From assembly GCF_000340965.1 (NCBI RefSeq), contig NZ_ANAY01000046.1, positions 1-39,709 of the forward strand: DNA of 39,709 bases. Reading direction: 5' to 3'. Below, one piece after another: positions 7,643-15,896 of this stretch. The translations under genes were made by a program, and so were the position numbers. The notes beneath the pieces are model-generated. The model had not been told where the DNA came from. It searched no databases and saw nothing but the letters and a program-made list of their open reading frames with translations. How positions within the stretch are numbered: the stretch's first letter is position 1; each line of letters starts with the position of its first letter. This DNA is from Nocardiopsis kunsanensis DSM 44524 (GTDB lineage: Bacteria; Actinomycetota; Actinomycetes; Streptosporangiales; Streptosporangiaceae).

Positions 7643-9115
7643 ATGGCGTACTTTGGGAACGAAGAAATACCGTCTTTGACGGGTGACCTAGATCTCGTGA
7701 CCTTCGGGCAGCGGCTCCGTCACCTGCGCCGCGCACGCGGACTGACCCTTTCCGATCTGGGCGAACGCGTGGGACGGGCCCCCTCCCAGCTGTCCCTGTT
7801 GGAGAACGGCAAGCGCGAGCCGAAGCTGTCACTGCTGACCTCACTGGCCACGGCGCTGGGTGTCTCGGTCGAGGAGCTGCTGTCCAAGCAGCCCCCGAGC
7901 CGGCGCGCACAGCTGGAGATCTCGGTGGAGGAGGCCCAGCGCGACTCCCTCTACCAAGGGCTGAACCTGCCGCACCTGAAGGTGGGCAAGCGGGTGCCCA
8001 ACGACGTGCTCGAACACATCGTGGGCCTGTACGACGAGCTCAAGCGGCGCAGCGCCAAGCCGACCGCCTCCCCCGAGGAAGCGCGCCGCGCCAACGCCGA
8101 ACTGCGCCGGCAGATGCGCGAGCGCGGCAACTACTTCGAGCACATCGAGCAGGCCGCGGCCGAGACCCTGGACGCGGTCAACTACACCGCGGGCCCCCTC
8201 TCCCAGGGCCAGATCCTGGCGATCGCCACCCACCACGGCTTCAGCCTCAAGTACGTGCAGGACCTGCCGCGCTCGGTGCGCTCGCTGACCGACCACGTCA
8301 ACCGGCGCATCTACCTCAAGCGCGAGACGAGCCTGGGCATGCACAGTCCGCGCACGATCCTGCTGCAGACGCTGGGCCATGTGATCCTGGGCCACAGCCG
8401 CCCCACCGACTTCGGCGACTTCCTGCGCCAGCGTGTGGAGGCCAACTACTTCGCCGCTGCCGTGCTCATCCCCGAGTCCACGGCCGTGAAGTACCTGCAG
8501 GAGGCCAAGGCGGCACGGGACCTGTCGGTGGAGGACCTGCGCGACGTCTACTCGGTCTCCTACGAGATGGCCGCGCACCGGTTCACCAACCTGGCCTACC
8601 GTCACCTGGACCTGGTCTGCCACTTCATCCGCAACGACGAGACCGGCATCATCTACAAGGCCTACGAGAACGACGGACTGGTCTTTCCCAACGACGAGTC
8701 CGGCGCCATCGAGGGCCAGCGCATGTGCCGCCAGTGGGCCGGGCGCCAGGTCTTCGCCTCCCCCGACCGGTACTCGATCTACTACCAGTACACGGACAAG
8801 CCCAACGCGACGCACTGGTGCGTGGCCCACGTCGACCCCAGCAACGAGCACAACTTCGCCATCACACTGGGGGTGCCCTACAAGGAGTCCCGGTGGTTCC
8901 GGGGCCGTGAGACCACCAACCGCACCAAGTCCAACTGCCCCGGCGGCGAATGCTGCGTGCACCCGCCCGCGGACCTGGCTGCGCGCTGGGAGGGCAACGT
9001 GTGGCCCTCGGCGCGCGCGCACTCGCACGTGCTCTCGGCGCTGCCCTCGGGGAACTTCCCCGGTGTGGACGAACACGACGTGTACATGTTCCTGGAGCGC
9101 CACAACCGGGAATGA
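7643..9115 (+). CDS. ramB: RamB/ScfR-type short-chain fatty acyl transcriptional regulator
   Basis: 490 aa. The domain order matches RamB/ScfR proteins: an XRE-type helix-turn-helix (residues about 21-80, FGQRLRHLRRARGLTLSDLG), a middle IrrE/ImmA-like domain, and a C-terminal ScfR domain with a Cys cluster (NCPGGECCVHPP). The usual HExxH of the peptidase-like domain is degenerate (LGHVILGH), so proteolysis is unlikely. The ATG at 7643 was chosen; an in-frame ATG at 7566 would run through the putative operators. RamB regulators control glyoxylate-shunt and acetate genes, and the divergent aceA makes that role likely here. Confidence 0.9.
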   Translation: MAYFGNEEIPSLTGDLDLVTFGQRLRHLRRARGLTLSDLGERVGRAPSQLSLLENGKREPKLSLLTSLATALGVSVEELLSKQPPSRRAQLEISVEEAQRDSLYQGLNLPHLKVGKRVPNDVLEHIVGLYDELKRRSAKPTASPEEARRANAELRRQMRERGNYFEHIEQAAAETLDAVNYTAGPLSQGQILAIATHHGFSLKYVQDLPRSVRSLTDHVNRRIYLKRETSLGMHSPRTILLQTLGHVILGHSRPTDFGDFLRQRVEANYFAAAVLIPESTAVKYLQEAKAARDLSVEDLRDVYSVSYEMAAHRFTNLAYRHLDLVCHFIRNDETGIIYKAYENDGLVFPNDESGAIEGQRMCRQWAGRQVFASPDRYSIYYQYTDKPNATHWCVAHVDPSNEHNFAITLGVPYKESRWFRGRETTNRTKSNCPGGECCVHPPADLAARWEGNVWPSARAHSHVLSALPSGNFPGVDEHDVYMFLERHNRE

Positions 9116-9148
9116 GCACGCCCCCGGCACAACGGGTACGGCGCGGCG

Positions 9149-9183
9149 AGGGGCCGGGACGCACACTCAGCGTCCCGGCCCTT
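9149..9183 (+). terminator. Terminator after the RamB-type gene
   Basis: An 11-bp perfect stem (arms 9151-9161 and 9171-9181, loop 9162-9170), extended by weak pairs to 9149-9183, lies 34 bp past the stop codon. Confidence 0.7.
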
Positions 9184-9307
9184 CGTGTGTCCTACGGCCC
9201 GGAGCCGACCGGAGCCCCCAGGGTCGTGGGTAGTCCGGCAAGAGCGACGGTAGGAACACCGTACGAGGAGTCCACCGACACCATCCGGGCCGAACGGGGA
9301 ACCGAGC

Positions 9308-10522
9308 ATGAGGATCACTTCCGCGGACGTCGTCGTGACGTCCCCGGGACGCAACTACGTCACCCTGAAGATCACCACCGAGGACGGCGTCACCGGCCTG
9401 GGCGATGCGACCCTGAACGGGCGCGAGCTCGCGGTGGCCTCCTACCTGCGCGACCACGTCTGCCCGCTGCTGGTGGGCCGGGACTCGGGCAGGATCAACG
9501 ACACCTGGCAGTACCTGTACCGGGGCGCCTACTGGCGGCGCGGTCCGGTGACCATGGCCTCCATCGCCGCAGTGGACTGTGCACTGTGGGACATCCTCGG
9601 CAAAGTGACCGGGCAGCCCGTCCACCAGTTGCTCGGCGGGGCGGCGCGCGAGGGGGTGTTGGCCTACGGCCACGCCAGCGGACAGAGCATCGGGGAGCTG
9701 CTGGAGGACGTGGCCGGCTTCCTGGACAGCGGTTACCGGGCCGTCCGGGTCCAGGCGTCGGTCCCGGGGCTCGACGACACCTACGGGTTGCCCCGCCCGG
9801 GCACGGGCCCCGTCTACGAACCGGCGGACGCCTCCCTGCCGGCGGAGCACCGGTGGCACACCCCGGACTACCTGGATTTCGCCCCTGAGATGATGGCCGC
9901 GGTCCGGGAGCGGTTCGGCTACGGCTTCCACCTGCTGCACGACGTGCACCACCGGCTCTCGCCCCTGGAGGCCGCACAGCTGGGCAAGTCCCTGGAGCCC
10001 TACCGGATGTTCTGGATGGAGGACCCGACACCGGCCGAGGACCAGGAGGCCTTCCGCCTCCTCCGGCAGCACACCACGACCCCCGTGGCCGTGGGGGAGA
10101 TCTTCAACTCCATCTGGGACTGCCAGTACCTGATCAGTGAACGGCTCATCGACTACATCCGCGCTTCCCCCTCGCACGCGGGCGGCATCTCGCACCTGCG
10201 CAGGATCTTCGATCTGGCCGACCTGTACGGGGTCAGGACCGGGGCCCACGGTGCCGGGGACCTGTCGCCGGTCTCGTTCGCGGCGGCGCTGCACCTGGAC
10301 CTGACCGTGCCCAACTTCGGCATCCAGGAGTACATGGGGCACCAGGAGCCGGCGAGCGAGGTCTTCAGGACCTCCTACACCTTCGAGGACGGTTACCTGC
10401 ATCCGGGCCAGGCCCCCGGTCTCGGCGTGGAGATCGACGAGGAGGCCGCGGCCCGCTACCCGTACGAGCGCAAGTACCTGCCGGTCAACCGCCTCGCGGA
10501 CGGCTCGATGCACGACTGGTGA
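9308..10522 (+). CDS. manD: D-mannonate dehydratase family protein (enolase superfamily)
   Basis: 404 aa, the full length of the family. Enolase-superfamily enzyme dehydrating D-mannonate (or a related sugar acid) to 2-keto-3-deoxygluconate. Metal ligands are visible as Asp212, Glu238 and Glu264 (HDVHH, WMEDP, VGEIFNS). Arg147 and Tyr159 correspond to the catalytic dyad of characterised ManD proteins, and His214 and His314 (RTGAHGAGDLSP) are also present. The C-terminus ends in the typical GSMHDW. A GGGGA site precedes the ATG. The next gene encodes 2-keto-3-deoxygluconate kinase 41 bp downstream, so the product is probably passed to it. Some family members have low activity or use gluconate. 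Confidence 0.93.
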   Translation: MRITSADVVVTSPGRNYVTLKITTEDGVTGLGDATLNGRELAVASYLRDHVCPLLVGRDSGRINDTWQYLYRGAYWRRGPVTMASIAAVDCALWDILGKVTGQPVHQLLGGAAREGVLAYGHASGQSIGELLEDVAGFLDSGYRAVRVQASVPGLDDTYGLPRPGTGPVYEPADASLPAEHRWHTPDYLDFAPEMMAAVRERFGYGFHLLHDVHHRLSPLEAAQLGKSLEPYRMFWMEDPTPAEDQEAFRLLRQHTTTPVAVGEIFNSIWDCQYLISERLIDYIRASPSHAGGISHLRRIFDLADLYGVRTGAHGAGDLSPVSFAAALHLDLTVPNFGIQEYMGHQEPASEVFRTSYTFEDGYLHPGQAPGLGVEIDEEAAARYPYERKYLPVNRLADGSMHDW

Positions 10523-10563
10523 GGGCCCCTGGCGGAGGACGGACCCATGACGGAGGCGGAACG

Positions 10564-11493
10564 GTGACACGTTTCCTGTCCATCGGTGAGTGCATGATCG
10601 AGCTCACCCACAAGAGCGACCACGAGCTGCGGTTGGGCTTCGGTGGCGACACCTACAACACCGCCCTGTACCTGGCCCGCAGCACGGCACCGGACCAGGT
10701 GGGCGTGGACTACCTGACGCTGGCGGGCGACGACCACTACAGCGACCTGATGGCGGCGGGGATGCGCCAGGAGGGCATCGGCACCGGCCTGGTGGGGCGT
10801 GTCGCGGGCGCGCACCCGGGCCTGTACCTGGTCCGTACCGACGAGGAGGGCGAGCGTTCCTTCGCCTACTACCGGTCGCAGTCCCCCGCACGCCGGCTCT
10901 TCGACGACGAGTACACCCCTACCGGGGACCTGTCGGGCCACGACGTGCTCTACCTGTCCGGGGTGACCCTGCAGTTGTTGACGGCACGAGCCAGGCAGCA
11001 CCTGTGGACCCTGCTGGAGGAGGCCCGCGGGACGGGTACGCAGATCGCCTTCGACAGCAACTACCGCCCGGTCGGGTGGCCGGGCCCGGAGGAGGCCCGT
11101 GCCGCGGTATCGGCCGTCTACGAACTCTCCACCACGGCACTGTCGACCTTCGAGGACGAGCAGGCGCTGTTCGGTGACGCCTCCCCCGAGGAGACGGTCC
11201 GGCGTCTGCGCGGGGAAGGTGTGGAGGAGGTCGTGATCAAGGACGGTTCCCGCGGATGTGTCGTCGGTGTCGACGGCGAACCCGTGCACGTGCCGGCCGG
11301 CTCGGTCGAGAAGGTCGTCGACTCCACGGCCGCGGGCGACTCCTTCAACGCCGGCTACCTCGCGGGGCGGTTCGGCGGCGCGTCCGTGGTGGAGGCGGCC
11401 CGCAACGGCCACGCACTGGCGGCGAAGGTCATCGCCCACCCGGGTGCGGTGATCGAGGACTCGTCCCCGCCCCCTCGGGGCGCTCACGCGTAG
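10564..11493 (+). CDS. kdgK: 2-keto-3-deoxygluconate kinase (PfkB family)
   Basis: 309 aa. PfkB/ribokinase-fold sugar kinase phosphorylating 2-keto-3-deoxygluconate to KDPG. Visible motifs are the N-terminal GGDTYNTALYLAR and the C-terminal PfkB signature DSTAAGDSFNAGY with catalytic Asp259. DSNYRP at 164-169 is typical of KDG kinases. The GTG start at 10564 follows a GGAGGCGGA site; the preceding in-frame region has no site. It is co-directional with manD, forming a compact uronate/hexonate route. The last dozen residues are Pro-rich and probably disordered. Confidence 0.92.
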   Translation: MTRFLSIGECMIELTHKSDHELRLGFGGDTYNTALYLARSTAPDQVGVDYLTLAGDDHYSDLMAAGMRQEGIGTGLVGRVAGAHPGLYLVRTDEEGERSFAYYRSQSPARRLFDDEYTPTGDLSGHDVLYLSGVTLQLLTARARQHLWTLLEEARGTGTQIAFDSNYRPVGWPGPEEARAAVSAVYELSTTALSTFEDEQALFGDASPEETVRRLRGEGVEEVVIKDGSRGCVVGVDGEPVHVPAGSVEKVVDSTAAGDSFNAGYLAGRFGGASVVEAARNGHALAAKVIAHPGAVIEDSSPPPRGAHA

Positions 11494-11588
11494 CGGTCCC
11501 GGAGCACGAGGCCGGGGAACGGGCGCGGAGGCACCGATCCCCGGCCGGACCGGGCAGGGTCAGGCGGAGCGGGGGCGGGCAGGGCGGG

Positions 11589-12148
11589 TCAGGCCGGTCG
11601 TTCGGCGCCGTCCTGGCTCGAGGGCCGGCTCCTGAGCTGGGTGAAGGCGGCCACGGCCAGGAGCATCAGTGTCAGCATCGCCACGCCCATCGGTACGGCG
11701 GTGCCCTCGCCCCGATGCCCACCAGGGGGGATCAGCGCGGCGAGCACGAACTGCAGGAACCCGAGGAAGGCCGAACCGGTTCCGGTGTTCGCGCCGGCCT
11801 GCGCCAGCGCGGCCGCGCTCGAGAAGACCAGGCCCATGGACCCCTGGAAAAGGGCGAACAGCACGAGCGTGGCAACCATGGGGAGTCCGTGGAGACCGAG
11901 CAGAAACAGCCCGGCAGCCGCCAGAAGGCCCGCGGTCAGGTTCGTGCCGATCATGCGCCGGTAGGGGACCTTGCCCGCCAGCGCCGCGGCCACCGCACTC
12001 GTGACGACGATGACCAGTGCGTTGGGGCCGAACAGGAGCGAGTAGACCCCGGAGGAGAGCCCCAGCATCCCCTGCATGGCGAAGGGTGAGGCGGCGATGG
12101 AGGCGAACAGGGCCGAAGGAGGGAGAAGGTGAACAGGTAGCCGAGGCC
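11589..12148 (-). pseudogene. Remnant of a Bcr/CflA-type MFS drug transporter
   Basis: Only the C-terminal half of a 12-TM transporter remains. The open frame from ATG 12077 gives 162 aa (MQGMLGLSSGVYSLLFGPNA and onward), ending with GTGSAFLGFLQFVLAAL and a short tail, typical of Bcr/CflA efflux proteins. The frame continues upstream as LFASIAASPFA, then a frameshift near 12105-12125 moves the match into another frame (GYLFTFSLL, about 12120-12148). The N-terminal half is missing: upstream sequence is the promoter of the acyl-CoA dehydrogenase gene. It is probably non-functional. Confidence 0.8.
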
Positions 12149-12157
12149 GGGGGACGA

Positions 12158-12194
12158 TTGTGCCTGACCGGGCGCGCTGTTACCGTTGGTAACA
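12158..12194 (+). promoter_or_regulatory. Promoter with overlapping operator for the acyl-CoA dehydrogenase
   Basis: TTGTGC (12158-12163) and TACCGT (12181-12186) are separated by 17 bases, a good SigA-type layout. A perfect palindrome TGTTACC-GTT-GGTAACA (12178-12194) covers the -10 box, the right position for a repressor. A near-identical element occurs at 20206-20222. Confidence 0.6.
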
Positions 12195-12244
12195 CGCATT
12201 TGGCCACCCCCTCCCCCGAGGGCCCGACAAAGGATGTAGAGCAC

Positions 12245-13474
12245 ATGAGTGAGGCCCCCGAATCCGGCTTCAACCTGGAACTGAACGAGGACGTTCGTGA
12301 CGTCCGGGACTGGGCGCACGGGTTCGCCGCCGATGTCATCCGCCCTGCCGCCGCCGAGTGGGACGAGCGGGAGGAGACCCCCTGGCCGGTGATCCAGGAA
12401 GCCGCCAAGATCGGCCTGTACTCCCTGGACTTCTTCGCCAACCAGTGGTTGGAACCCAGCGGTCTGGGTATCCCGGTCGCCTTCGAGGAGCTGTACTGGG
12501 GCGACCCCGGCATCGCCCTGGCCCTCACCGGCACCGGCCTGGCCGCTGTCTCGGTCGCCGCCAACGGCACCCAGGAACAGATGCTCGAGTGGACGCCGCA
12601 GATGTTCGGCAGCGCCGGCGACATCAAACTCGCCGCCTTCTGTTCCTCCGAGCCCAACGCCGGCAGTGACGTCTCCGCCATCAGGACCCGCGCGGTCTAC
12701 GACGAGGCCAAGGACGAGTGGGTCCTCAACGGCGTCAAGACCTGGGCCACCAACGGCGGCATCGCCGACATCCACGTCGTCGTCGCCTCCGTCGACCCCG
12801 AGCTCGGCTCCCGCGGCCAGGCCACCTTCCTGGTGCCGCCCAACACCCCGGGCCTGAGCCAGGGCCAGAAGTTCGCCAAGCACGGCATCCGTGCCTCGCA
12901 CACCGCCGAGGTCGTCCTCGACGACGTGCGCCTGCCCGGGTCCTGCCTGCTGGGCGGCAAGGAGAAGCTCGACGAGCGCCTCGCCCGCGTCCGCGAGGGC
13001 AAGCGCTCCAGCGGCCAAGCCGCGATGAAGACCTTCGAGGCCTCCCGTCCGACCGTGGGTGCCATGGCCCTCGGCTGCGCCCGTGCCGCCTACGAGTACG
13101 CGCGCGACTACGCCACCCAGCGCGAACAGTTCGGCAAGCCCATCGGCGACAACCAGGGCGTGGCCTTCACACTCGCCGACATGGCCACCCGTATCGATGC
13201 CGCCCGCCTGCTCGTGTGGCGCGCCTCGTGGATGGCCCGCAACGACAAGGACTTCACCAACGCCGAAGGGTCCATGAGCAAGCTCTACGCGAGCGAGACC
13301 GCCACGTTCGTGACCCAGAACGCCGTGCGCATCCTCGGCGGCAACGGTTACACGCGCGAGTACCCGGTCGAGCGCTGGCACCGCGACGCGACGATCTTCA
13401 CGATCTTCGAGGGCGCCAGCGAGATCCAGAAGCTCATCATCGGCCGCCAGATCACCGGACTGCCCATCCGGTGA
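12245..13474 (+). CDS. Acyl-CoA dehydrogenase
   Basis: 409 aa, FAD-dependent enzyme that introduces the alpha-beta double bond of acyl-CoA in fatty-acid or branched-chain catabolism. Visible are FCSSEPNAGSDVSAIRTRA (flavin/substrate loop), the REQFGKPIGDNQG helix and ILGGNGYTREYP. The C-terminal IFEGASEIQ has Glu389 at the position of the catalytic base of medium-chain enzymes. The ATG at 12245 follows an AAAGGA-type site and a good promoter; the frame is open upstream but would cross the promoter. No ETF or enoyl-CoA hydratase gene is adjacent. Chain-length specificity cannot be read from the sequence. Confidence 0.95.
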   Translation: MSEAPESGFNLELNEDVRDVRDWAHGFAADVIRPAAAEWDEREETPWPVIQEAAKIGLYSLDFFANQWLEPSGLGIPVAFEELYWGDPGIALALTGTGLAAVSVAANGTQEQMLEWTPQMFGSAGDIKLAAFCSSEPNAGSDVSAIRTRAVYDEAKDEWVLNGVKTWATNGGIADIHVVVASVDPELGSRGQATFLVPPNTPGLSQGQKFAKHGIRASHTAEVVLDDVRLPGSCLLGGKEKLDERLARVREGKRSSGQAAMKTFEASRPTVGAMALGCARAAYEYARDYATQREQFGKPIGDNQGVAFTLADMATRIDAARLLVWRASWMARNDKDFTNAEGSMSKLYASETATFVTQNAVRILGGNGYTREYPVERWHRDATIFTIFEGASEIQKLIIGRQITGLPIR

Positions 13475-13536
13475 CGCCCTCACAGCTCAAAAGGGCATAA
13501 CCGAAAACAAGTTCGAACTCTCCACACCCAGTGTTC

Positions 13537-13583
13537 GGGTGAGGCCAAACACTCGCAGCTACCGACATTTACCGGCCTCACCC
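13537..13583. repeat. 10-bp inverted repeat in the gap before the integrase remnant
   Basis: gggtgaggcc (13537-13546) and ggcctcaccc (13574-13583) are exact inverted copies with a 27-base loop. It could be a terminator of the acyl-CoA dehydrogenase gene or part of a former attachment region. A second small stem (tcaccgg/ccggtga, 13452-13474) overlaps the dehydrogenase stop codon. Confidence 0.4.
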
Positions 13584-13600
13584 GCTCACATCCGGATGAG

Positions 13601-13619
13601 TGTTACCGGACCTGTTACC
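13601..13619 (+). promoter_or_regulatory. Two direct copies of TGTTACC
   Basis: TGTTACC occurs at 13601-13607 and 13613-13619, a 12-bp period. The heptamer equals the half-site of the palindromes at 12178 and 20206. Its role here is unknown. Confidence 0.35.
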
Positions 13620-13635
13620 CCGGAAACACCCCCGC

Positions 13636-14031
13636 CTACCGGCCCCGGAACGCAGCATCCATCACGCCCCGCGCCTCCGTCGCCACCGCCGGCACCATGT
13701 GACCGTAGATCGCATACGTCGTCTGGATCTGCCGGTGCCCCAACCACCGGCTGACGTGCGTGATGTCGACCTCCCCCGCCAACATCACCGACGCCCACCG
13801 GTGCCGGAGGTAGTGCGACGTCATGAAGTCCGGCAGGTCCGCTACCTCAACCGCAGCACGGAAATGCGCGAGATAGGAGTTCCGCACCACTCTCCTGTGT
13901 TTCCTCCCCGGAATGACGTACCCAACCTCATCCGGCGGGAACAGAGCAATGTGCTCCCGGTAGCGCTGCTGCGCGAACTCCGGCACCGGGACGTCCCGGA
14001 ACTCGCCGACCTTGCGCCACTTAGAGGTCAT
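13636..14031 (-). pseudogene. C-terminal remnant of a tyrosine-recombinase integrase
   Basis: 131 aa, about one third of a normal phage or ICE integrase. The catalytic end is intact: HxxR at His73/Arg76 (SHYLRHRWAS), His99 (WLGH) and nucleophile Tyr109 (TTYAIYGHM). The N-terminal arm and core-binding domains and the first catalytic Arg are lost. The only ATG (14031) lies inside the terminal repeat of the adjacent IS5 element, so the present start was supplied by the insertion. The right side of the IS does not continue the integrase, so an additional deletion must have occurred. Confidence 0.85.
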
Positions 14032-14040
14032 CTCATTTGG
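14024..14040. repeat. Left terminal inverted repeat of the IS5 element
   Basis: Begins gaggtcatctcatttgg; exact inverse of 14856-14872. The complement of its outer part provides the ATG of the truncated integrase frame. Confidence 0.9.
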
Positions 14041-14835
14041 TGAGTCTGCGGTAGCAGATCAGGGTGCGAGCGATACCGACGAAAGCCAGGAAGTGCGCGC
14101 CTGTGCGTTCGTAGCGGCGGTGCAAGCGACGGTATCCGGCCAGCCAGGCCATGGTGCGCTCGACCTGCCACCGATGCCGGCCCAGCCGCTGGGAAGAATC
14201 CACCCCCTTGCGGGCCAGGCGGTGGGCGATACCGCGCCTGCGGAGCCATCGGCGCAGGTGGTCGTAGTCGTATCCCTTGTCGCCGTGGAGCTTGGCCGGT
14301 TTGCGCCGCCGGCGGCCCCGGCGGGAACGTACCGGCGCTATCCCTCGTACCAAGGGTTGCAGGGCCTGGCTGTCGTGCAGGTTCGCGCCGGAGATGGCCA
14401 TGGAAAGGGGCAACCCTGCCCGATCGGTGATCAGGTGGATCTTTGCGCCTTTCTTGCCCCGGTCGACAGGATTCGGGCCTGTCAGGTCCCCCCTTTGAGG
14501 GCGCGCATGTTGACCGAGTCGATCGCGCACCGCGACCAGTCCAGCTCGCCGCGGGCGCCGAGTTCGTCCAGCACCAGCCGGTGCAGCTTGGCCCAGACGC
14601 GGGCCCGGCTCCATTCGGTGAAACGGCGGTGCGCGGTGGGCCCGGAGGGGCCGAAGACCGGTGGGAGCTGGGCCCAGGTGCAGCCGGTGCTGGCCACGAA
14701 GATGATCGCGGCCAGCACCTCTCGGTCGCCGTATCTGCGCCGGCCCCCGCCCTGGGGTCTGGTGGGTGCCTGGGGCACCACCTTTTGGAACAGCTCCCAC
14801 AACCCGTCCGGCACCAGTCGCTCGACCATCGACAT
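14033..14835 (-). CDS. IS5-family transposase, two frames joined by -1 frameshifting
   Basis: The first frame (ATG 14835, stop 14482) gives 117 aa: a DUF4096-like N-terminal domain and the first catalytic Asp in CAIDSVNMRALKGG. The second frame carries DLTGPNPVDRGKKGAKIHL, the second Asp (LHGDKGYDYDHLRRW) and the Glu (RHRWQVERTMAWL), ending at 14033. A slippery AAAGGGGGG at the end of the first frame, just before its TGA, would allow a -1 shift joining ALKGG to DLTGPNP. This is exactly how uninterrupted relatives read. All three DDE residues are present, so the element may be active. Confidence 0.88.
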
Positions 14836-14855
14836 GAGGCCAGGCTACAGAAAAC

Positions 14856-14872
14856 CCAAATGAGATGACCTC
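14856..14872. repeat. Right terminal inverted repeat of the IS5 element
   Basis: Exact inverse of 14024-14040. The two bases outside (TA) match those outside the left end. Confidence 0.9.
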
Positions 14873-15298
14873 TAAGTCGTTCGCGTCCTCCACGAACTCC
14901 AGGAGCGGCCCCGCCATCTGCATGAGTTCGTAGGTCGCTTTGCCGACTTGGGCGGTGACTTCGATGAGTTCGCGGACCTGGCGCACGGTCTGCTGGAACT
15001 CTTCCAGGTTCGTTTCGTCTTTGAGGTGTTCGACGAGTTCGACCGGCCCCATGTCCGCGAAGCGCTGCACTGACTCGATGACGTCGAACTGTTCGTTCTC
15101 TGTCTCGTTGTAGACGTGCAGAACGAATCCGTAGACGAGGACGGTGTCAACGACCGCTCTCGCGCTTCCGGACGCGCACTGAGCCCTGGCTGTGAGTCCT
15201 GTGTCGTGACAGCTCGCCAGCAGCTCCTCGTTGGAGCGCCCGGAGTGGAGTCCGGCCATTGCTGGCGACTGCATTCCGAGCTGAAGAATGAGAACCAA
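14873..15298 (-). pseudogene. Truncated secreted hypothetical protein
   Basis: About 140 residues in an open frame starting from TTG 15298; the true start is uncertain because no ATG/GTG with a ribosome site fits. The first residues look like a signal peptide (VLILQLGMQ, possible cleavage after SPAMA). The rest is a helical, acidic region (NETENEQFDVIESVQRFADM) with no family I recognise. The frame runs into the IS5 right end at 14872 and does not continue beyond the element, so the C-terminus is lost. A GTG AAA AAG (Val-Lys-Lys) start one frame away hints at an additional indel near the start. Confidence 0.5.
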
Positions 15299-15626
15299 CA
15301 GAAGGACGATTGAAATACTTTTTCACATTGCCAATAAAACTATGGTCAAGACATTTATAAATTCCATGGTTTCAGCTCTGGAATTCGATTGAGTAACGGC
15401 TCAACCCAACCCGGTGTGACGATAGTTACTGGCGAGTGGAAAGCTCCTGGCCATGGAGCGAACATGGAGTGGGTCACAGTGCGCCCAGCCTGCCAGGCTC
15501 CGGCCGACAACACCGGCCGGAGTGAGGACAGGCCGAGTGCACCTGCAAAGCGCGGCGCACTGACAACCCGCCCGAATCACGGGGCGAGGTTGCTGAACGG
15601 GGCTGGCAACCGCCCCGATAGTTCGA
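15299..15626. other. Gap with AT-rich promoter-like stretch and a hairpin
   Basis: 15299-15390 is much more AT-rich than its surroundings, which fits foreign DNA or the promoter of the truncated minus-strand gene. A 7-bp inverted repeat aattcca/tggaatt lies at 15360-15385. A TTGACC-like -35 lies on the minus strand at 15344-15349 without a clear -10. A perfect 9-bp hairpin is listed separately. No gene is supported. Confidence 0.4.
15498..15522. terminator. Hairpin downstream of the orphan fragment
   Basis: ctccggccg (15498-15506) and cggccggag (15514-15522) form a perfect 9-bp stem with a 7-base loop, about 105 bp past the minus-strand stop at 15627. Confidence 0.5.
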
Positions 15627-15896
15627 CTACCCGGCCTGTACGGGGCGGCGCAAGTGGACGGCCAGCACCCGGGCCACGTCCGGGTTCCGGGCGGCCTCCT
15701 GCATCTCCTCGATGTTGCCCATCACCAGGTGCGCGGCATAGGCGATCTGGTACAGGGCCGTTCCGGACGGGAGCACCGTCACCACACCCGGGGTTTCCCA
15801 CAGGTCCGTCAACTCGTCCGCCATCAGCAGGTAGTCCGCACCGAACTCGGCACGCAGGGCGCGGGCCGCGCGGGCGAGGGGTTCCCGCACCGTGTC
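15627..15896 (-). pseudogene. Orphan C-terminal fragment, family not recognised
   Basis: About 88 residues with good codon character (LARAARALRAEFGADYLLMA, later TALYQIAYAAHLVMGNIEEM) end at a TAG at 15627. The frame stays open upstream only as a shadow of the AtuA fragment on the other strand. The recognisable protein therefore begins at the junction near 15896 and its N-terminus is missing. It is helical with a hydrophobic C-terminal half. I cannot name it. Confidence 0.45.

Larger units (their letters stand above)
14024..14872 (-). mobile_element. IS5-family insertion sequence (849 bp)
   Basis: Bounded by inverted repeats, left end 14024-14040 and right end 14856-14872, which match perfectly over 17 bp. 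Both ends are flanked by TA (14022-14023 and 14873-14874), consistent with a TA target duplication as in IS427-type members of the IS5 family. The element holds one transposase in two overlapping frames on the minus strand. It separates an integrase remnant from a truncated secreted-protein gene that do not rejoin when it is removed. Confidence 0.9.

Noticed and set aside
7841..9166. 441-aa minus-strand frame opposite the RamB gene
   Set aside because: Val/His-rich antisense shadow; the plus-strand protein is clearly real.
13475..13640. tRNA or attachment site at the integrase remnant
   Set aside because: No cloverleaf or CCA-type 3' end could be traced, and no duplicated att core was found on the far side of the scar.
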